In this document: positions 35,301 to 49,300 of the stretch, piece after piece
Numbering within the stretch: position 1 is the first letter of the stretch
Layout: every line of letters starts with the position of its first letter
From: Erigeron canadensis
Lineage: Eukaryota; Streptophyta; Magnoliopsida; Asterales; Asteraceae
Assembly: GCF_010389155.1 (NCBI RefSeq)
Contig: NC_057762.1
Span: 4,017,513 to 4,081,512 of the forward strand
Direction: 5' to 3'
DNA: 64,000 bases
Position numbers and translations under genes: made by a program
Notes under the pieces: generated by a model
Told to the model about the DNA's origin: nothing
Databases searched by the model: none
Seen by the model: only the letters and a program-made list of their open reading frames with translations

Positions 35301-37932
35301 TAAAACCACCGAAGGCCTCCCACACAGTTTGAATGGTTTTAAGTCTTTATAAGGATTCGAACTCCCACCTTTAGTACTGTTTAACCATCCTACGTGACAC
35401 CTTATTTCCGTTGAAAGAAAAAAGGTCTTTAATTAGTGTTAAATGATCGTTATCTCTGGATAATGCACTATTTATTCAATGACCGGCCTTTAACTTTTAT
35501 ATCTAAAAGACAATAATATCAAAGGTTAAATAATTTGTTGAAAGCTAAGTTTTGACTTTTGGTTTTATTCAGTCAAAGAGGAGGACACTGGATTTTATAT
35601 TGGACACTGTATCCGCACCACACTCGCTTGGGCCAATTCTGGACCTACTCAAAGTGAATGGAACACTCGTGCTTGTGGGTGCACCTGACAAGCCTGTTGA
35701 GTTGCCTTCTTTCCCTTTGATCTTTGGTATGCTTCAATTCCATCTTTAGTATATACTAGATTATAGATTATAAGCATAATACGTGGGAAACATATACAAT
35801 TAATGACATGTTAAATATTTACAATATCACAAGTTGACAAATATTTAACTAAGTTAGAATTAAACCACTAAAAAATGAAATTACATTAGTGATCGTTTAG
35901 ATTTCGGTTAACAGTGATCGGACAGTTGAAAAATAGATACATCATCTATTAGAGGTGTCGCTAAGTATGGTTTTCATTTCGTTGGATGTCTTTTAGTTAT
36001 TCGGATATGTCTGCATTGTCATTGTACTAAAGTTACTAAGCAATTTAATTATTAACTCATATAACATATAACGCATGTTGTGTTAATCTAACTTAGAATT
36101 ATGCATATTATCATTGCAATTTTTATACAGTTATTTTTTTGATATCTAATTATGATAGCTTACTATAAACTCTAAGTTTGTTTATTAATTCTTTATTAAG
36201 AAGGCTGATTTGACATCCGGTCTGATTTTCAAAACACTGATTTAAAAATAATAAAATATTAATGATATAAAACTAAATACTTATAAACAAACTCTATTAC
36301 GTTATATGATAAAAATCATATTCAAAGTAATAATTTAATAAAAATGTATTACATTAAAAAAAATTATTGTAAAAAAATCAAAAATTAATTTTAAAACAAT
36401 TTATAAAAGTAATTAATTTTCAAACAATTTTTTATAAAACAATTTTTTTTTATAAAACAAATTTTAAAACAATTTACGATGTATGGTAGTGATACAGATT
36501 GTATCATAAAGAAATTCAAGCCTTATACATGATTCATAAGTATTAAATAAATTATGGTTAAAGTAAATCGATGTTCGAAGCTAAGTTATAATAAAAGGTA
36601 ATGAGTAATGATAAATATAATATATGTTTAGTTAAAATATTGGATTTAACTTAAATCTTTACAATCACATCAAAATCGGAACTTGTAAGCATTGTGGATG
36701 ATAGCAAATAAACTTGTGATTTCGGATCATAAACTCAAATTTTTGGAGTCTTCATGTTAATAACTTATTATTATAAGTAATATAAGTAATAGAAGTTGAA
36801 GAATTGAGAAATAAAAATAAAAAAAGACAATTTTATTAATGAGAAAATAATCAATCAATTAATAAGATTATAATGTGTTTTGTATTTAATTATATTTATA
36901 AGCCAAAAGTTAGAGTTCAGTTCCAAATACAATAAGAAAATTGAATCCATATACAATTACAAAAGCTAATTTAATTTAATAAAAATAAATAAATTAAAAT
37001 GACACATGTCAATCAAGGATTACGCCACATGTTGTTTAAAAAATATCTGAATCCTGTTTTAGTTTATTGGTAGATCTCATATACATATAAACATATGTCG
37101 ATGTCGATTTGTGTTTATCTTATTTATAACTTGTGAGATTTAGTGTAAAAAAATGGTTGAAAACGTTTCGAAGTCAAGTGATTATCTTTAAATACGTATA
37201 AAAGAGAAACTTTAATTCATAATTGGAGAAATATGATTGGAAAAATACGAACCCTTACATGAAACTCAACTTTTAATTAGAGCTATTAGATCAAATGATG
37301 ATGTCATATACCTTTTTAACTTTTTTAGATTTAATTTTAAATTTTTTTTAATAAAAACGTATTACATTAAAAAAAAATTTATTGTAAAAAAATCAAAATT
37401 TAATTTTAAAGATAAAAAATGATGTAAAATACAACAATATTAGTTTACATAATTATATCATTAAAAACATTAATTATTAATGTCTACAAACTTAAATAAG
37501 GAAATAATAATAATTTAAATTTATTAAAATAGAATTAAATCACTGATACTCTTTTTTTTTTGAATTTTATATCTGAATTCGTTAGGAGACATGAACTTTT
37601 ATATTCTGGCTCGGCCTGAGCATTTGAATCATAAGAACAAACCTGCCCAAACACGTTGTATACGAGTATGTTCATGATTGATTGAAACTTTGAAAACTAA
37701 GTTTATGATATGATTTGTAAATATAATAGGAAAAAGAGTGGTGAAAGGTAGCATGACTGGAGGAATGAAAGAGACACAAGAAATGTTGAACTTTTGCGGA
37801 AAGCACAACATAACATGTGATATCGAGACCGTTACAACTGATAACATCAATGAAGCCTTAGACAGATTAGCCAAGAATGATGTCAAGTATCGTTTCGTTA
37901 TCAATATCGCAGGCAAAAACTCGAGCCCTTAG
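32337..37932 (+). CDS. Cinnamyl alcohol dehydrogenase-family protein (CAD1), six exons
   Basis: Exons: 32337-32431, 32545-32658, 32953-33180, 34672-34960, 35573-35726, 37730-37932; total 1083 nt, 360 residues, all GT-AG introns. It is a medium-chain dehydrogenase, zinc type. Catalytic zinc ligands are C49 and H71-E72 (GHEITG) and C165 ([11 protein letters not shown]). Structural zinc cysteines are C102, C105, C108 and C116. The Rossmann motif GLGGLG is at 191-196, followed by STSPSK at 214-219, the Ser/Lys pattern of NADPH-using members. Length is normal for plant CAD. The family reduces cinnamaldehydes, or related aldehydes such as 8-oxogeranial, to alcohols in the cytosol; several relatives are annotated mannitol or 8-hydroxygeraniol dehydrogenase. 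The substrate cannot be assigned here. It lies in tandem with CAD2, differing at about 35 of 360 residues by hand count. Intron 3 (1.5 kb) shares sequence with 21216-25215. Confidence 0.92.
35225..35400 (-). mobile_element. SINE-like insertion in CAD1 intron 4
   Basis: The minus strand has GGATGGTTAAACAGTAC (A-box-like) and GGGAGTTCGAATCCTT (B-box) about 35 bases apart, as in tRNA-derived SINEs. CAD2 lacks it in the same intron. The target duplication was not resolved. Confidence 0.45.
35727..37729 (+). other. CAD1 intron 5, about 2 kb, expanded
   Basis: The same intron in CAD2 is 669 bp. It holds two copies of a GTATTACATTAAAAAAAA segment (about 36347 and 37360) that probably mark an insertion. 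No coding content. Confidence 0.6.
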
Positions 37933-38604
37933 TCGAATTAATGACTCCATCATGTATTATTGTATGTCTTGTACGTTTTCATGTCTATGGTCATGTATTC
38001 TCTTCAAAATTTTTATTCCAAGAGCCTTTTGTTCGATCTATTAAAAATTAATCGAATGTCTTTCTTTTCTATTTCTTATGCAATAACAACCAAATAAGTC
38101 ATTTCACGCCATTGTTACTCTAATAATCAAGTTAAAAGTATAAATTATATAAGATAGAAGATTTCACGTTCTTAAAGACGAGATGATTAAAAGATAGGCG
38201 TGGTAAATTACAGTAGTTTGTACTGTTTTTGAGTGAAAAATATATCATTTCAAATAACGTTTTTTTGGTTATGAAATTTGATTTGTATAACTGAAATTAT
38301 ATATTCTTGACATATGTGAGAAAGGTAAAAAGATAAAATAAGAACTCAATTTTTATCGAGAACTACGAGAACTGTTTTCCATCAATTATATTCAAGGATG
38401 TTTTTGTAATTTATTAAATCATATTTAAACAATTTAATTAATCTATGGAAAATTCCCATAAATATCTCATGTAGTTAACTGAAATGTAATTATTCTCTCA
38501 TTTAATATCACTTCATCAATTTTTACTTGATTTTTTTTATATAAAAAGTCGAGTAACTATGAATTCTTTCATACGTTTGAGACACCATTTCCAAATAAAC
38601 TAAA

Positions 38605-38636
38605 CTAGTAAAATACCCGGTCGTTGTCCGGGTTGT
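38605..38636 (-). mobile_element. Helitron 3' terminus, minus orientation
   Basis: CTAG (38605-38608) preceded by A, then a short spacer and ACCCGGTCGTTGTCCGGGT, a hairpin. The 5' end was not identified. Confidence 0.5.
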
Positions 38637-38663
38637 AGTTATAAAAGTAAATTTATAAGTCAC

Positions 38664-38789
38664 ATTAAACAACTAAAAAGGTGAGACCGAAAAGAGTAAA
38701 TCAACATAAATAAAAACACAATGGCAATTAAACAACTAAAAAGGTGAGACCGAAAAAAGTAAATCAACATAAATAAAAACACAATGGCA
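38664..38789. repeat. 63-bp tandem duplication
   Basis: ATTAAACAACTAAAAAGGTG begins at 38664 and again at 38727; the copies differ at one or two positions. It lies inside the putative Helitron next to its 3' end. Confidence 0.9.
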
Positions 38790-41700
38790 ATGAAAAAATG
38801 ATAAGATGTTTAAAGATGTAGATAATCCATAAAGTTATAAAAAAGATACGATCCAAACGCCTACCCCATGGTTATTGATTAATGCAATAACGTGAGATTT
38901 CACGTACAAAAGAATAATCCTACCACTTTGAAGAGTTTCACCTTGTTGGTATGTGGATAGTTAATTTATTAAATATCAATAGACATGCCATATTTTTATA
39001 GAAATAATAAAATGATTTAAGAAGTTGATGCAATCCGAATACACATTGGGTGACTATATTGAGCTATTAAACCCATTAAGCCCTATAACCCACAATTTAG
39101 TTTTTACTCATCAATGGGTCGAAATGTTGTATTAGATTCAACTTTTGTCTCTTTACACATGATGAAATACCTCAATCTTGATTAGAATAAAAACTTGTTT
39201 CCAACAATCTAACATAACGTATATAATTCAACAACAACGAATTGAATATTCATTCTCTTCCATCTATATTTAATTAAATAGAACCAATACTCATATCGAC
39301 GACAGTCTCTCATGGCTGACGACAAGGTTCCAAGAATCTATAACCACCAAGGAACCATTATCTACCTCCCGCCACCAAATGCGCACCCAAAACTCCACCA
39401 ACCAAAACCCCGACACCACCACAATCACAAACACCCTCAACTCGTCGTCACATTCCAGCCATCCCAACCATAACTGGCAGTGTTATTTCCAAGCCAGATG
39501 CACAGACATAAACACCTATTTTAAATTTTCTTGCTTCATAAAGACATAAACACATCTACAATTTAATCGGATAGAAAAACTACGGGAGACAGCTCAGAGA
39601 TCTCTCGGATGATTACAATCGATTTTTCATAAAACCATGACCATATATATAAACAATAAATCATCCCAAATCAATATGTTGGTTTCTATTTATCAAGAAT
39701 ATATAAAAACTCATTATATTGATTAACTTCGGCTTCATTGACGAATATTGTCACTTTACTTGATTATACCATTTCCAGCCGTCATTCGCGCATTCTAGTT
39801 AGCTTTTGATCTCGAAATCATCCAACTCACATGATGAACCTATAGAATACTTGCGCAAATAATGAATAACTAAAAACATACAAATTAGACTCAAAATGCA
39901 TAAAAGTAAAGGATATTAGCCATTAAACTAATAATTCAAATATGTATAATTTGGCTATTATCATTGATCCGATGTATGATGATCACTATATATATGAACC
40001 TGCATGTAGATAATACTAATCAGCAATTCTTCATTAACTATTAAAGCTTATATATAGCCTAACTAACTATAGACGTGGAAATGATAAAACAATAAACACT
40101 AAACTTACTCCTAAAGAATAAGTTAGGTAGTTCCATTCCATAACCAATTAATACTCACGTTAAACCCGGTCAAAACAGAATTAATTCTACTAAACAATAG
40201 CTGGTAAATGTCCACGTTTTGATTATCCGAGTAACAAAAGTCCCGTTTTAAATGGAGTAGTTTGTACGGCTAGGATCAAATGAAATTTCAATCCAATGAT
40301 CATAATTAAATAAAACCAATACTTATCGGTGGCAATATATATAATACCACCATTTTTTTGCTCTCATTTAATGTCTTTATGTTGGACATTTTTTTTCTCT
40401 ATAAATTATATATTTTTACCACCTAAATCTTTTTTTGAGATTAACCATGCACTTAGCAGTTAGCAATGGGAATATGGAGATTTTTTATTTCTTCATAAAT
40501 GGTGTTTATATATGTTACGTTCATTTAGTAGTTATGAACTAGATTTTAAATATCTTTTTTTATAAATGGCTTTTATGGTACAATCATTTTAAAATTTGGT
40601 AAAAAATTATCTGTACACATATAAACGCAATCTATTTCCATGTGAATAAGTAAATTAATTTGATGTCAAGATATTACTTTGTGAACAATTAGGATGTAAC
40701 AATGTCAATAATTAATTTTTTTAATATAAAATGCATTTAGTTCACATTTGAACTTTATTTATATATGAATATTTTTAAATATATTCGTGAACTTTGAAAA
40801 TATATATATATATATATATACATACATACATGTGAATATGGTTATTCATGTAAATGTTTTATAATCTAAGGTTTTAGGATAAACCACTATATAATCGATC
40901 AAATTAAAAAAAATTAGACACTTGTGAATTAAGTCATTTCAAATATGTACAATTTACATGTTTACATGTGAAAGTAATTCATGGGTACCACTCACTAGTG
41001 AATTTTGTTATATAAAAAACCAAATATTTGTGAATAGGGTTATTCACATGTGTACATATGAACAAAAATTCATATATCATTGTTTTTATATATACAATTG
41101 TAAACTTTCGTAAAAAAAATATACATATACATATGAACTTTGTTAAAAAAATATTTGTACACATGTGAACTTTGTTAAAAGGTTTATTATTTTCAAAAAA
41201 TCTATGTTTTTTAAATTTAATGTTATTAATTTTTAATAACAAGTTTTAAACATAAATCACATGTGTACCACTGAAATGGTTCATGATTTTCAAATAATTT
41301 ATATTATTTAATTTAATGTTAATAAATTTTTAATATAAAATTTTATACATAAATCATATTACTCACACAATTTGCAAAAACATAAAATATATTTTTAAAT
41401 TGTCATAATCTATCAATTATTAATTAATAGTCAATATCAAAACGTTGACTACTACTCGTATAACAAAAATCCATGAATTTCGTGCACCATATTTTGTAGG
41501 TGGCCGTTTCATTTTTTACGAATGTTCCTATTATGCCCTTTTCCAGTTTTTATTAATTTGTAGATTAATTTTAAATCCCATTAATTACATTAATGCCAGT
41601 AGAGATCTTGACCATTAGTGTATATAATCTAATGGATGTGAGTGGTTCTCGCAGTTTTTGACAATTTTTTAGTTCTTACAATAACTCAACTCTGTGAGAA

Positions 41701-41994
41701 AGAATATCTATCAATGGAAACTTATTGTTTTAAATCATGATAATAAAGAAGAATAGAACATTCGAAAATATAACAAAGAGTGAGAAAAAAAAGGGTATTT
41801 GTGAGAAAAAGATTATAATATAAAAAGAAAATTAAGGTTTTAAAACGGTTTTTTCAAATATGATTTGTGAGAAATTAGCTAGAATAATGAACCATATAGA
41901 CAATCACTGATACTCTTTTTTTCCTCATATTAAATGTCTAATTTTAATTTTCCAAGTTTTTTTCTTTTTTTACTTTGACTAAAAGGGTTATTGG

Positions 41995-42185
41995 ATGGAA
42001 ATCATATGATCTCATGTACCATTTGGTACCCACTAATACCTTAGTCAGGATAGTTTTCAGTTGAATCTTAACCACTTAATAATCTCCTAATTATCTCAAG
42101 TTTGTCTTTGACAAAACTTGAACCCATGACCTCTCCTAAAAGTAGCGGCTGATGGCCACTGGGCTATTACCCAATGGTTTTTTTA
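41995..42185 (-). mobile_element. SINE-like element
   Basis: The minus strand shows TAATAGCCCAGTGGCCATCA (A-box region) and CATGGGTTCAAG (B-box region). Ends are approximate and no duplication is resolved. Confidence 0.5.
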
Positions 42186-42634
42186 CTTTGAATGTAAAAT
42201 ATCTTTGTTGGTTTTATATAGTAAATGATGAAAGTTATATTTAAAACTCAACTTGTCTACTTATTTTATATGTTCATATATTTTATATGAAATGTTATAT
42301 TTCTTATGTCCCAATTGTGTTTAAATTTGATTTGTTAAGGTTTTTTTTTTTTTTTTTTTTTTTCTTTTTAATAATGTAAGACCTAATGAAATTTATATCA
42401 ATAAAAAATATATTTAAAATTCCATTTATCCATATATTTTACGTAAATAAGAAAAAAAATGGATCAAACGTAATAAAAGGGCAAACCTACTTTAAATATT
42501 AAGATAATTTAGTATGGGTTTGGCAATGATTACGTTTTTTTTAAATATCACATTAATAATATTTTTTAAGCCCCAACTAAACACTTTATATCCCATAACC
42601 TGTTCGCCATAATCCGATTCTTGAAGGTTATCAC

Positions 42635-42790
42635 GAGCTGGTCCAAACCAGTTGGACGGAACCAAAGCCCGTTAACCCCATCGACACACCGCCTGTAGAC
42701 ATGACGACAAATTAATGATAAACCCAATGCATGTTAAGATTTAAACTTGGGTCTCCTCAAGTCAACGTCAAATCGGTTATTGAATCTAAG
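42635..42790 (-). mobile_element. SINE-like element
   Basis: Shares a GACAAATTAATG ... TTTAAACTTGGGTCTCC block with 52560-52710, where it reads ATTAATGGCAAAACC ... TTGAACATGAGTCT. The minus strand gives a B-box-like GTTCAAGTCT in the second copy. Confidence 0.4.
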
Positions 42791-43170
42791 TATTCGATTA
42801 GGAAAATGATTTATCTTCCTAAAACATTAGCCTAATATCATCAAATCTTGACATGTGTAACCCACTCATTATCTTCTTTCACCACCACCCCTTGATTTTT
42901 CCATGTGGCTTGATCTTATAGTTAGTAGGATAATTAGGCTAATATATTAAAAGGATCCATCATAACTCATTTGATTATTATCAAGATGGAAAATGATAAA
43001 TCCTCCTAACCAATCCTTCTAAAAATCCTCTTAATATATCCTTTTGTTAACACATGTAATCAACTAATTCTTTTTCCTAATCTTACCTCCTAATTTTCCA
43101 CATGTCACGATCCTATTAATTAGAAAGATTTTTAGACTAAACAATTAGGAGGATCGATTATTATCCTATC
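42791..43170. mobile_element. Two related MITE-like units in the CAD2 promoter
   Basis: Units at about 42797-42960 and 42985-43165 share GGAAAATGAT, an AATCCTCCTAA-type left end, an internal CACATGT word and a TTAGGAGGAT-type right end (inverted relative to the left). The second unit ends about 65 bases before the probable TATA box. Confidence 0.5.
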
Positions 43171-43231
43171 AAGATTCTCCTCATTGGTACGCACATCAAA
43201 ACAAATGTAATTAACTAATAATGCTGATTAT

Positions 43232-43240
43232 TATATATAT
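43232..43240 (+). promoter_or_regulatory. Probable TATA box of CAD2
   Basis: TATATATAT lies 63 bases before the start codon at 43304, similar in spacing to that of CAD1. Confidence 0.5.
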
Positions 43241-43303
43241 GTATTCAAAGCACGCGACTCTATTTCTTTGTAGATTCAACATTTGGTCACCAGGTGATAA
43301 GAA

Positions 43304-46300
43304 ATGACACAAACAACTCCTAATCACAAGATCACAGTTTCCGGATGGGCGGCCCATGATTCCGCAGGTGTAATCACTCCTTACACCTTCAAAAGAAGGT
43401 GTTGTACTTTCTACTTTTAACAATCTTTTTTTTTTTGTTTGTTTCTTTGTTTGGATTTTGATGTTGACTTACTTTGTTTTTATATATTGCTATTTGTAGA
43501 GTGAATGGAGCAAATGATGTTTCCATCAAGATCTTGTATTGTGGAATTTGTCATACCGATATTCACCAAGTCAAAAACGATTGGGGTATTACCATGTACC
43601 CTGTTGTTCCTGGGTAAACTTCTTTATTAATTTGCTTATGCATACATAGTCATAGATGAGTGTATATATGAAGCTTTTAGACCATAGGGGTTGTATAGAA
43701 GTGCATGTATAAATCATATATGTGTAGGTAAAAGTGAGGGTTGGTTGTCACACATTTAAGTTAAGTGAAAAACCGCTCACATATCAATATTTTAGTATTA
43801 ATGAATAAATGATGGGTCTTCTGATTTTTATGGAATAAAAAATCAAGATGTAACGAGTTTTTTTTACCAAAATTAGGTGTGTGACAACCCCACCTTTAAC
43901 CCCACCTTCACTTCCCCGATATGTATATATATGTAATGTATGCGTATGTAAGCATACATATAATATGTTCATCATGAGCTAAGACCACAATCGCTTGATT
44001 GTTATATATGTCATTTAACATGCTCCTTTGTTTTTTTATTTATTCTTATATAAAATATAAGTAAGTAGTTGAAATCCTTTTGGATATTATATTTTGACAT
44101 TTGGTCGTAGCGGCATAGATGGCAATTTGATCATGACAAATAATTGTATACAAGAATAGTGTCTGCGCGTTGCGGCGGTTAGATGGTAGAGGTGATAGGT
44201 CATGTCATAGAGTATGATAGTCAAATGCCTTAACCGTACGGGCTCTGCCCTCGGATTTAAAAATTCGTCGAAAGTATATCGAATGAAATTTTAAAAACAC
44301 CCATATAATTTTTATAATTTATCGATATACGGATTTTGAGATAAAAGATTTTAAATGAATTAGAAAAATAAAATGATTTATGGGGGAGAGAGAAAAAATG
44401 AGTTGTTGAAATTTGAAGATAGAGAGAAAAAATAAATGATTGAGATTTAATGGTATTATAGTTATGTTAGGTAGAGATGTTTATATTATTGAAAAAAAAA
44501 TATGAGTAATTTAGGTAGTTCAATTACTTAATTGAGATTTGAAAAAAAGCAAAATGTTTTATAAGATAGTATTATATATTAGATATTTGTTTGTTAATAA
44601 CTAACTTTGTATAGATGATTACAACCACTTGGTTTAATTATTGAGTTTTGCTAAACGAAGCCCTAAAGGCTTTCGTTAAGCTGCATTAAGTAGTTGTACA
44701 CTTACCATAAAAATCATGGGGTGAGTTTTTAATATAAAAACGTATAACTTTTTTATGCACGTTAAGTAAAACCCTAAGGGTTTCATTTAGCATATTCATT
44801 AATTATTTAATTTGAAACTATCGACATACACATAACTAGCTAACTTGTTATAGGATTTTAAACCAACAAAATACACATTATTAGCTAACATATACAGTAA
44901 CTAATAGCAGTCGTATTTAATATGTTTTAGGCATGAAATAACCGGAGTAATAATTGAGGTTGGAAGCAATGTGAAAGGGTTCAAGATTGGGGACCGGGTT
45001 GGGGTAGGATGCTTGGCTGCGTCGTGTTTAGAGTGTGAATTTTGTAAGGGATCCGAAGAGAATTACTGTGAAAAAAGCCAATTTACCTACAATGGTATAT
45101 TTTGGGATGGAAGCATCACTTATGGTGGTTATTCTCAGATGTTGGTTGCTGACCACAGGTAAAATACTACTCGTAATTTACTTTTTTTTTTTTAAATGTT
45201 GGTTGCTGACCACAAATAAATTACTAATTTATTTTTTCTATTTGGGAGGTGACTATCAATTTTGATTTACTTATCACAATTTGTAACATTTGTAGTAAAC
45301 TATACACAATTAGTCAAGCGTGATTGTGGTAAGTAATCAAAAAAATACTACGTATATAGGATTAATTAAGCTCTTCTAAAATTGAAACTAACTAAAAGGC
45401 CAAGGCATGTCGAGAGGTATCTTGAGTGAAAAATAAAATACTAAAATAATAGGTTGTTAATTTTGGTTAGTTGGAGGCCTAAATTTTCATTTAATAGTTT
45501 GTGATTGATCACCATAAATAAAGAATATTTAATAACCCACAAATAAAAAAAACCCAATAATCATTTTGAATCACACATTTTTTTTCTTTCCCTCTCTTCA
45601 ATTAAATAATAAAATTCACCCAAAGCATTCAAAATACTTTATTTCACAAACCGTAAATCGTTAGACGAAATAAAAAGCATGGGTAGTCTTAAAATTTCAT
45701 CCTCTTTCACTAGAGATCCAATTCGATATACTTTTGACGACATTTTAATTTTCGTTTTTTTTCTCTTGTACTTGTGTACCTACACATGTGTAGGATCATT
45801 GTTTTCACATGTAAATTAGTAAATGAGCATATGTACACAACAATGAAGGTTAAGGGCGGAGCTCGTCAATCTATGGCGGAGCCATGGTGGCCAAGGGCGG
45901 AGCCCGTCAATCCATGGCGGAGCCATAGCGGCTAAGGGCGGAGCCTGTTAGGTAAATCACCCATTACCGGTCACCTCATATGACCTATCACCCTCTATGA
46001 CCTATAACCCTATGACCTATCACACTCTATGACCTATCACCCCCAGTAGCTTTGGTTTATGAATATCCTTAAGGGCGAAGCCCGTTTCGAATCATAATTT
46101 TTGTTCAACCTACACATGTGTCAGTTCAACCTACATATGTGTAAGTTATATGTAAGTACCAAAAAGAAAACGAAAACTAAAAAGTCATCAAAAGTATATC
46201 AAATTGGATCTCTAATGAAAGATGATGAAATTTTAAGACTGCCCATATTTTTTGTTTCGTCTAACGATTTGCGGTTTGTGAGATAAAACATTTTGAATGA

Positions 46301-49300
46301 TTTGGGTGAACTTTATTATATAACCTTGAGTTATTTTTTTCTTATATTTTCAAAACAACTCACCCCGATCACAATAATTCATTATATTGTTTTCAATTTT
46401 AAAATATCTTGATCTAAACATACATATACGATTTTTCGTTGTGGGTACTGGTTTCAAACATCATTACAACAAAAATACTATTTGTTCATATTTAAACGAC
46501 TGTGTAAAAAATCTTCACATTTACACGCTTTTATAACAATTTTTACACTTTGTAGTGAAGTTTTATTCTTATTTTACTTCCCTTAGCTTGGGAACATTGA
46601 TACATTCCTTGTATTCTTGTAATGTTTTTTAGATACATTTGATAGTATACCAGAGGCATAATTGATATAAATCAATACATTTTTTGATAGTATAATATTA
46701 GAGGCAAGATTGGGATTTAATTGTATGAAATTGATTTTATCAAAAAAATTTAAATGAAATGGATAAATATGAGAGTTTTAGCATTTAGCTTGGTTATATT
46801 TGATATTATGTAATTTAGTTGGGTATATATGTGATTTTAAAGGTTAAGAAGAGGAAATATGATAATCTCCCATAAAATAAAAGTAAACAAATATCAAACT
46901 TATTAACAATAAAATGTATGGACATTAATTTATAACGCCAAAATTCTCACACGTGAAAGAAATTTTAGTTTTTATACTTTTAAATGTGAATAATTTATAT
47001 ACTCGTGTATTTTTACACATTTGTAAGTTATGAGTATAAACCTATTTTACTACATATATTAGTATGGAAATCGTTCTATCTGAATTTTTTTACTAATGTA
47101 AATATAAATACTTATAAATATTTTTATATATAAATAACTTAATATAACTTTTACAACTTTTAAAATTGCCGAAATGAAAAAGAAAAGATGTGAACACATG
47201 ATATTTTTGTTGTAATGCGTTCATATATATCATTTAACGTTGTTGATGCCTGATGGCGAGTGAACGAATAAATGGACGTCTCTTTTCATCATTATTTTCT
47301 ATACTCATGAATGAGTCATATTGTCCATATGTTTTAGTCCACATGTTAAATCAAACTTTTTCAAATCGGTCAATCCAAAGAAAACAACCTCTTTAAATTA
47401 TGCGTATAGCGAAGGAATCAAGTGAGAACCAACATATATGGTGAGAATCATTAAAAAATAAAAATCCATCTCTAAGGACTTTGCCCTTAGAGTTAAGGGC
47501 TATGCCTGTATCGTATCAAACCGCCAACATCTCTTGGATAGTTGGATCACCGCCTATCAAATACGTACCATTCTCATATGCGTCCGGTGACAACCCTTTT
47601 AGAACGGATGAGGGCAACGCCCGTACCGTATCCATACGTTTTCAACACGTAACCCATATGATTTTGAACAAATTTTTTTTTTTTTTGGAATGGGTTTTTG
47701 TTAAAAGAAAATAAAAAAAACAAAAAAAATTCAAAAAAAAAATTAAAAATTAAAAATTAAAAAACCACACCAAAAAAGAAGAGAGAGAGAAACTAATGGT
47801 GGTCCTCTCCATAGTTGTTACTCATTTTAACCCGACCCATTACATACTGCATGGATGTATTATGTATAGTTTAGTTTTTGGTAAAAATTATAAATAATAT
47901 ATCAAATCCTGGCTCTTGAATACATATAAAAACTGCTACATAAAAATTCATAGAAAATTTATATTTGCACTTTAGGTATGTAGTTCATGTACCCGAAAGC
48001 TTGCCAATGGACGCGGCAGCACCATTACTATGCGCGGGAATTACAGTGTACTCACCAATGATCGATTGCAAGCTACACGAGTCTACTGGAAAGAGAATAG
48101 GAATTGTTGGGCTGGGAGGCCTTGGGCATGTGGCTATTAAATTTGGTAAAGCTTTTGGCCACCATGTTACTGTCATTAGCACCTCCCCTTCGAAAGAGAA
48201 GGAGGCCCGACAACGTCTAGGTGCTGATGATTTCATCGTTAGCACAGACCCTAAACAAATGCAGGTTGGCCCTTCAAATTTTTAGAAGTTACATCAACTA
48301 GTTAGATAAAGAAAAAAAAACCTTGAAACTTAGGAGTCGTTTGGTTCCCAGGATTTGATGGAATGAAATTTATAGTTTCGAAGGTTAACCTGTCATGACA
48401 AAGTAGAAAATTCAAATTCCATTTTATCAAATTTTTATGGGAACTAAAAATTAATTCCGTTACGACTCTGTCACTAGATATTACACTGCTGCACATATAA
48501 GGTTCTTGATATCATGTGATTATTTAAAACATTAACATTATTTGGTAATCGACTTATGTTTTGTTTAGTCAAAGATGAGGACACTGGACTTCATATTGGA
48601 CACGGTTGCTGCACCACACTCCATTGGGCCAATCCTGGAACTACTCAAAGTGAAAGGAACACTTGTGCTTGTGGGTGCACCTGATAAGCCTCTAGAGTTG
48701 CCTTCTTTCCCTTTAATATTTGGTAAGCTTCCTCATCTGAAATATTTTCGGCGTCAAATTAAATAGGTAGGACAAACGAGCTCCGTAACATGTTAATACT
48801 GGTTAATGTCAAAATGAATATATTTTTCATGTTGGGTCATAAAATGTTGGATTAGAAGCAATGCTCTTGGTTCATTGTTTAGTACTTTCACATACCATTA
48901 CTATAATAACGATTCGATATATGTCACAAAACAAATTAAGAAGTTTATGTGCTTTGAGGTGGGCAAGTCCTGAACCAGTCATTGGCTTGGAGACTAAAAG
49001 CCCAAAGTTTAATTCATTTCAATCAATAAGAGGCTTTTTTTTTCCTCGCAAAAAATAATACTGGGCTTAAGTTGACCCAGTCCAGGTGGGATATGATAGT
49101 TAATTTCAAACATATTTAGAAGTTTCAGGGCTCGGGCTTAAGCCCATTGCTGCACCTTGTTTAGCCATACATAAATAGATCCATAAATTCCAAGCCATAT
49201 AACAAAAAACCCAATTATATAGGAAATATAAAATTCACATATGTAAACACTGAATATTGCGACATGTTTACTCCCACAGAAAAGTATACGTATCATGTAA

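Larger units (their letters stand above)
37933..41994. other. Intergenic DNA between CAD1 and CAD2, no gene seen
   Basis: AT-rich. It holds the Helitron terminus at 38605 and the 63-bp duplication beside it. 40440-41400 is rich in ACATGTGAA/TTCACATGTG words, suggesting decayed repeats. Confidence 0.45.

Noticed and set aside
46472..46556. Very short CACTA element ending at a TTTGTAGTG word
   Set aside because: The better-matched right end at 47217 pairs with the left end over 16 bases, so the internal word is coincidental.
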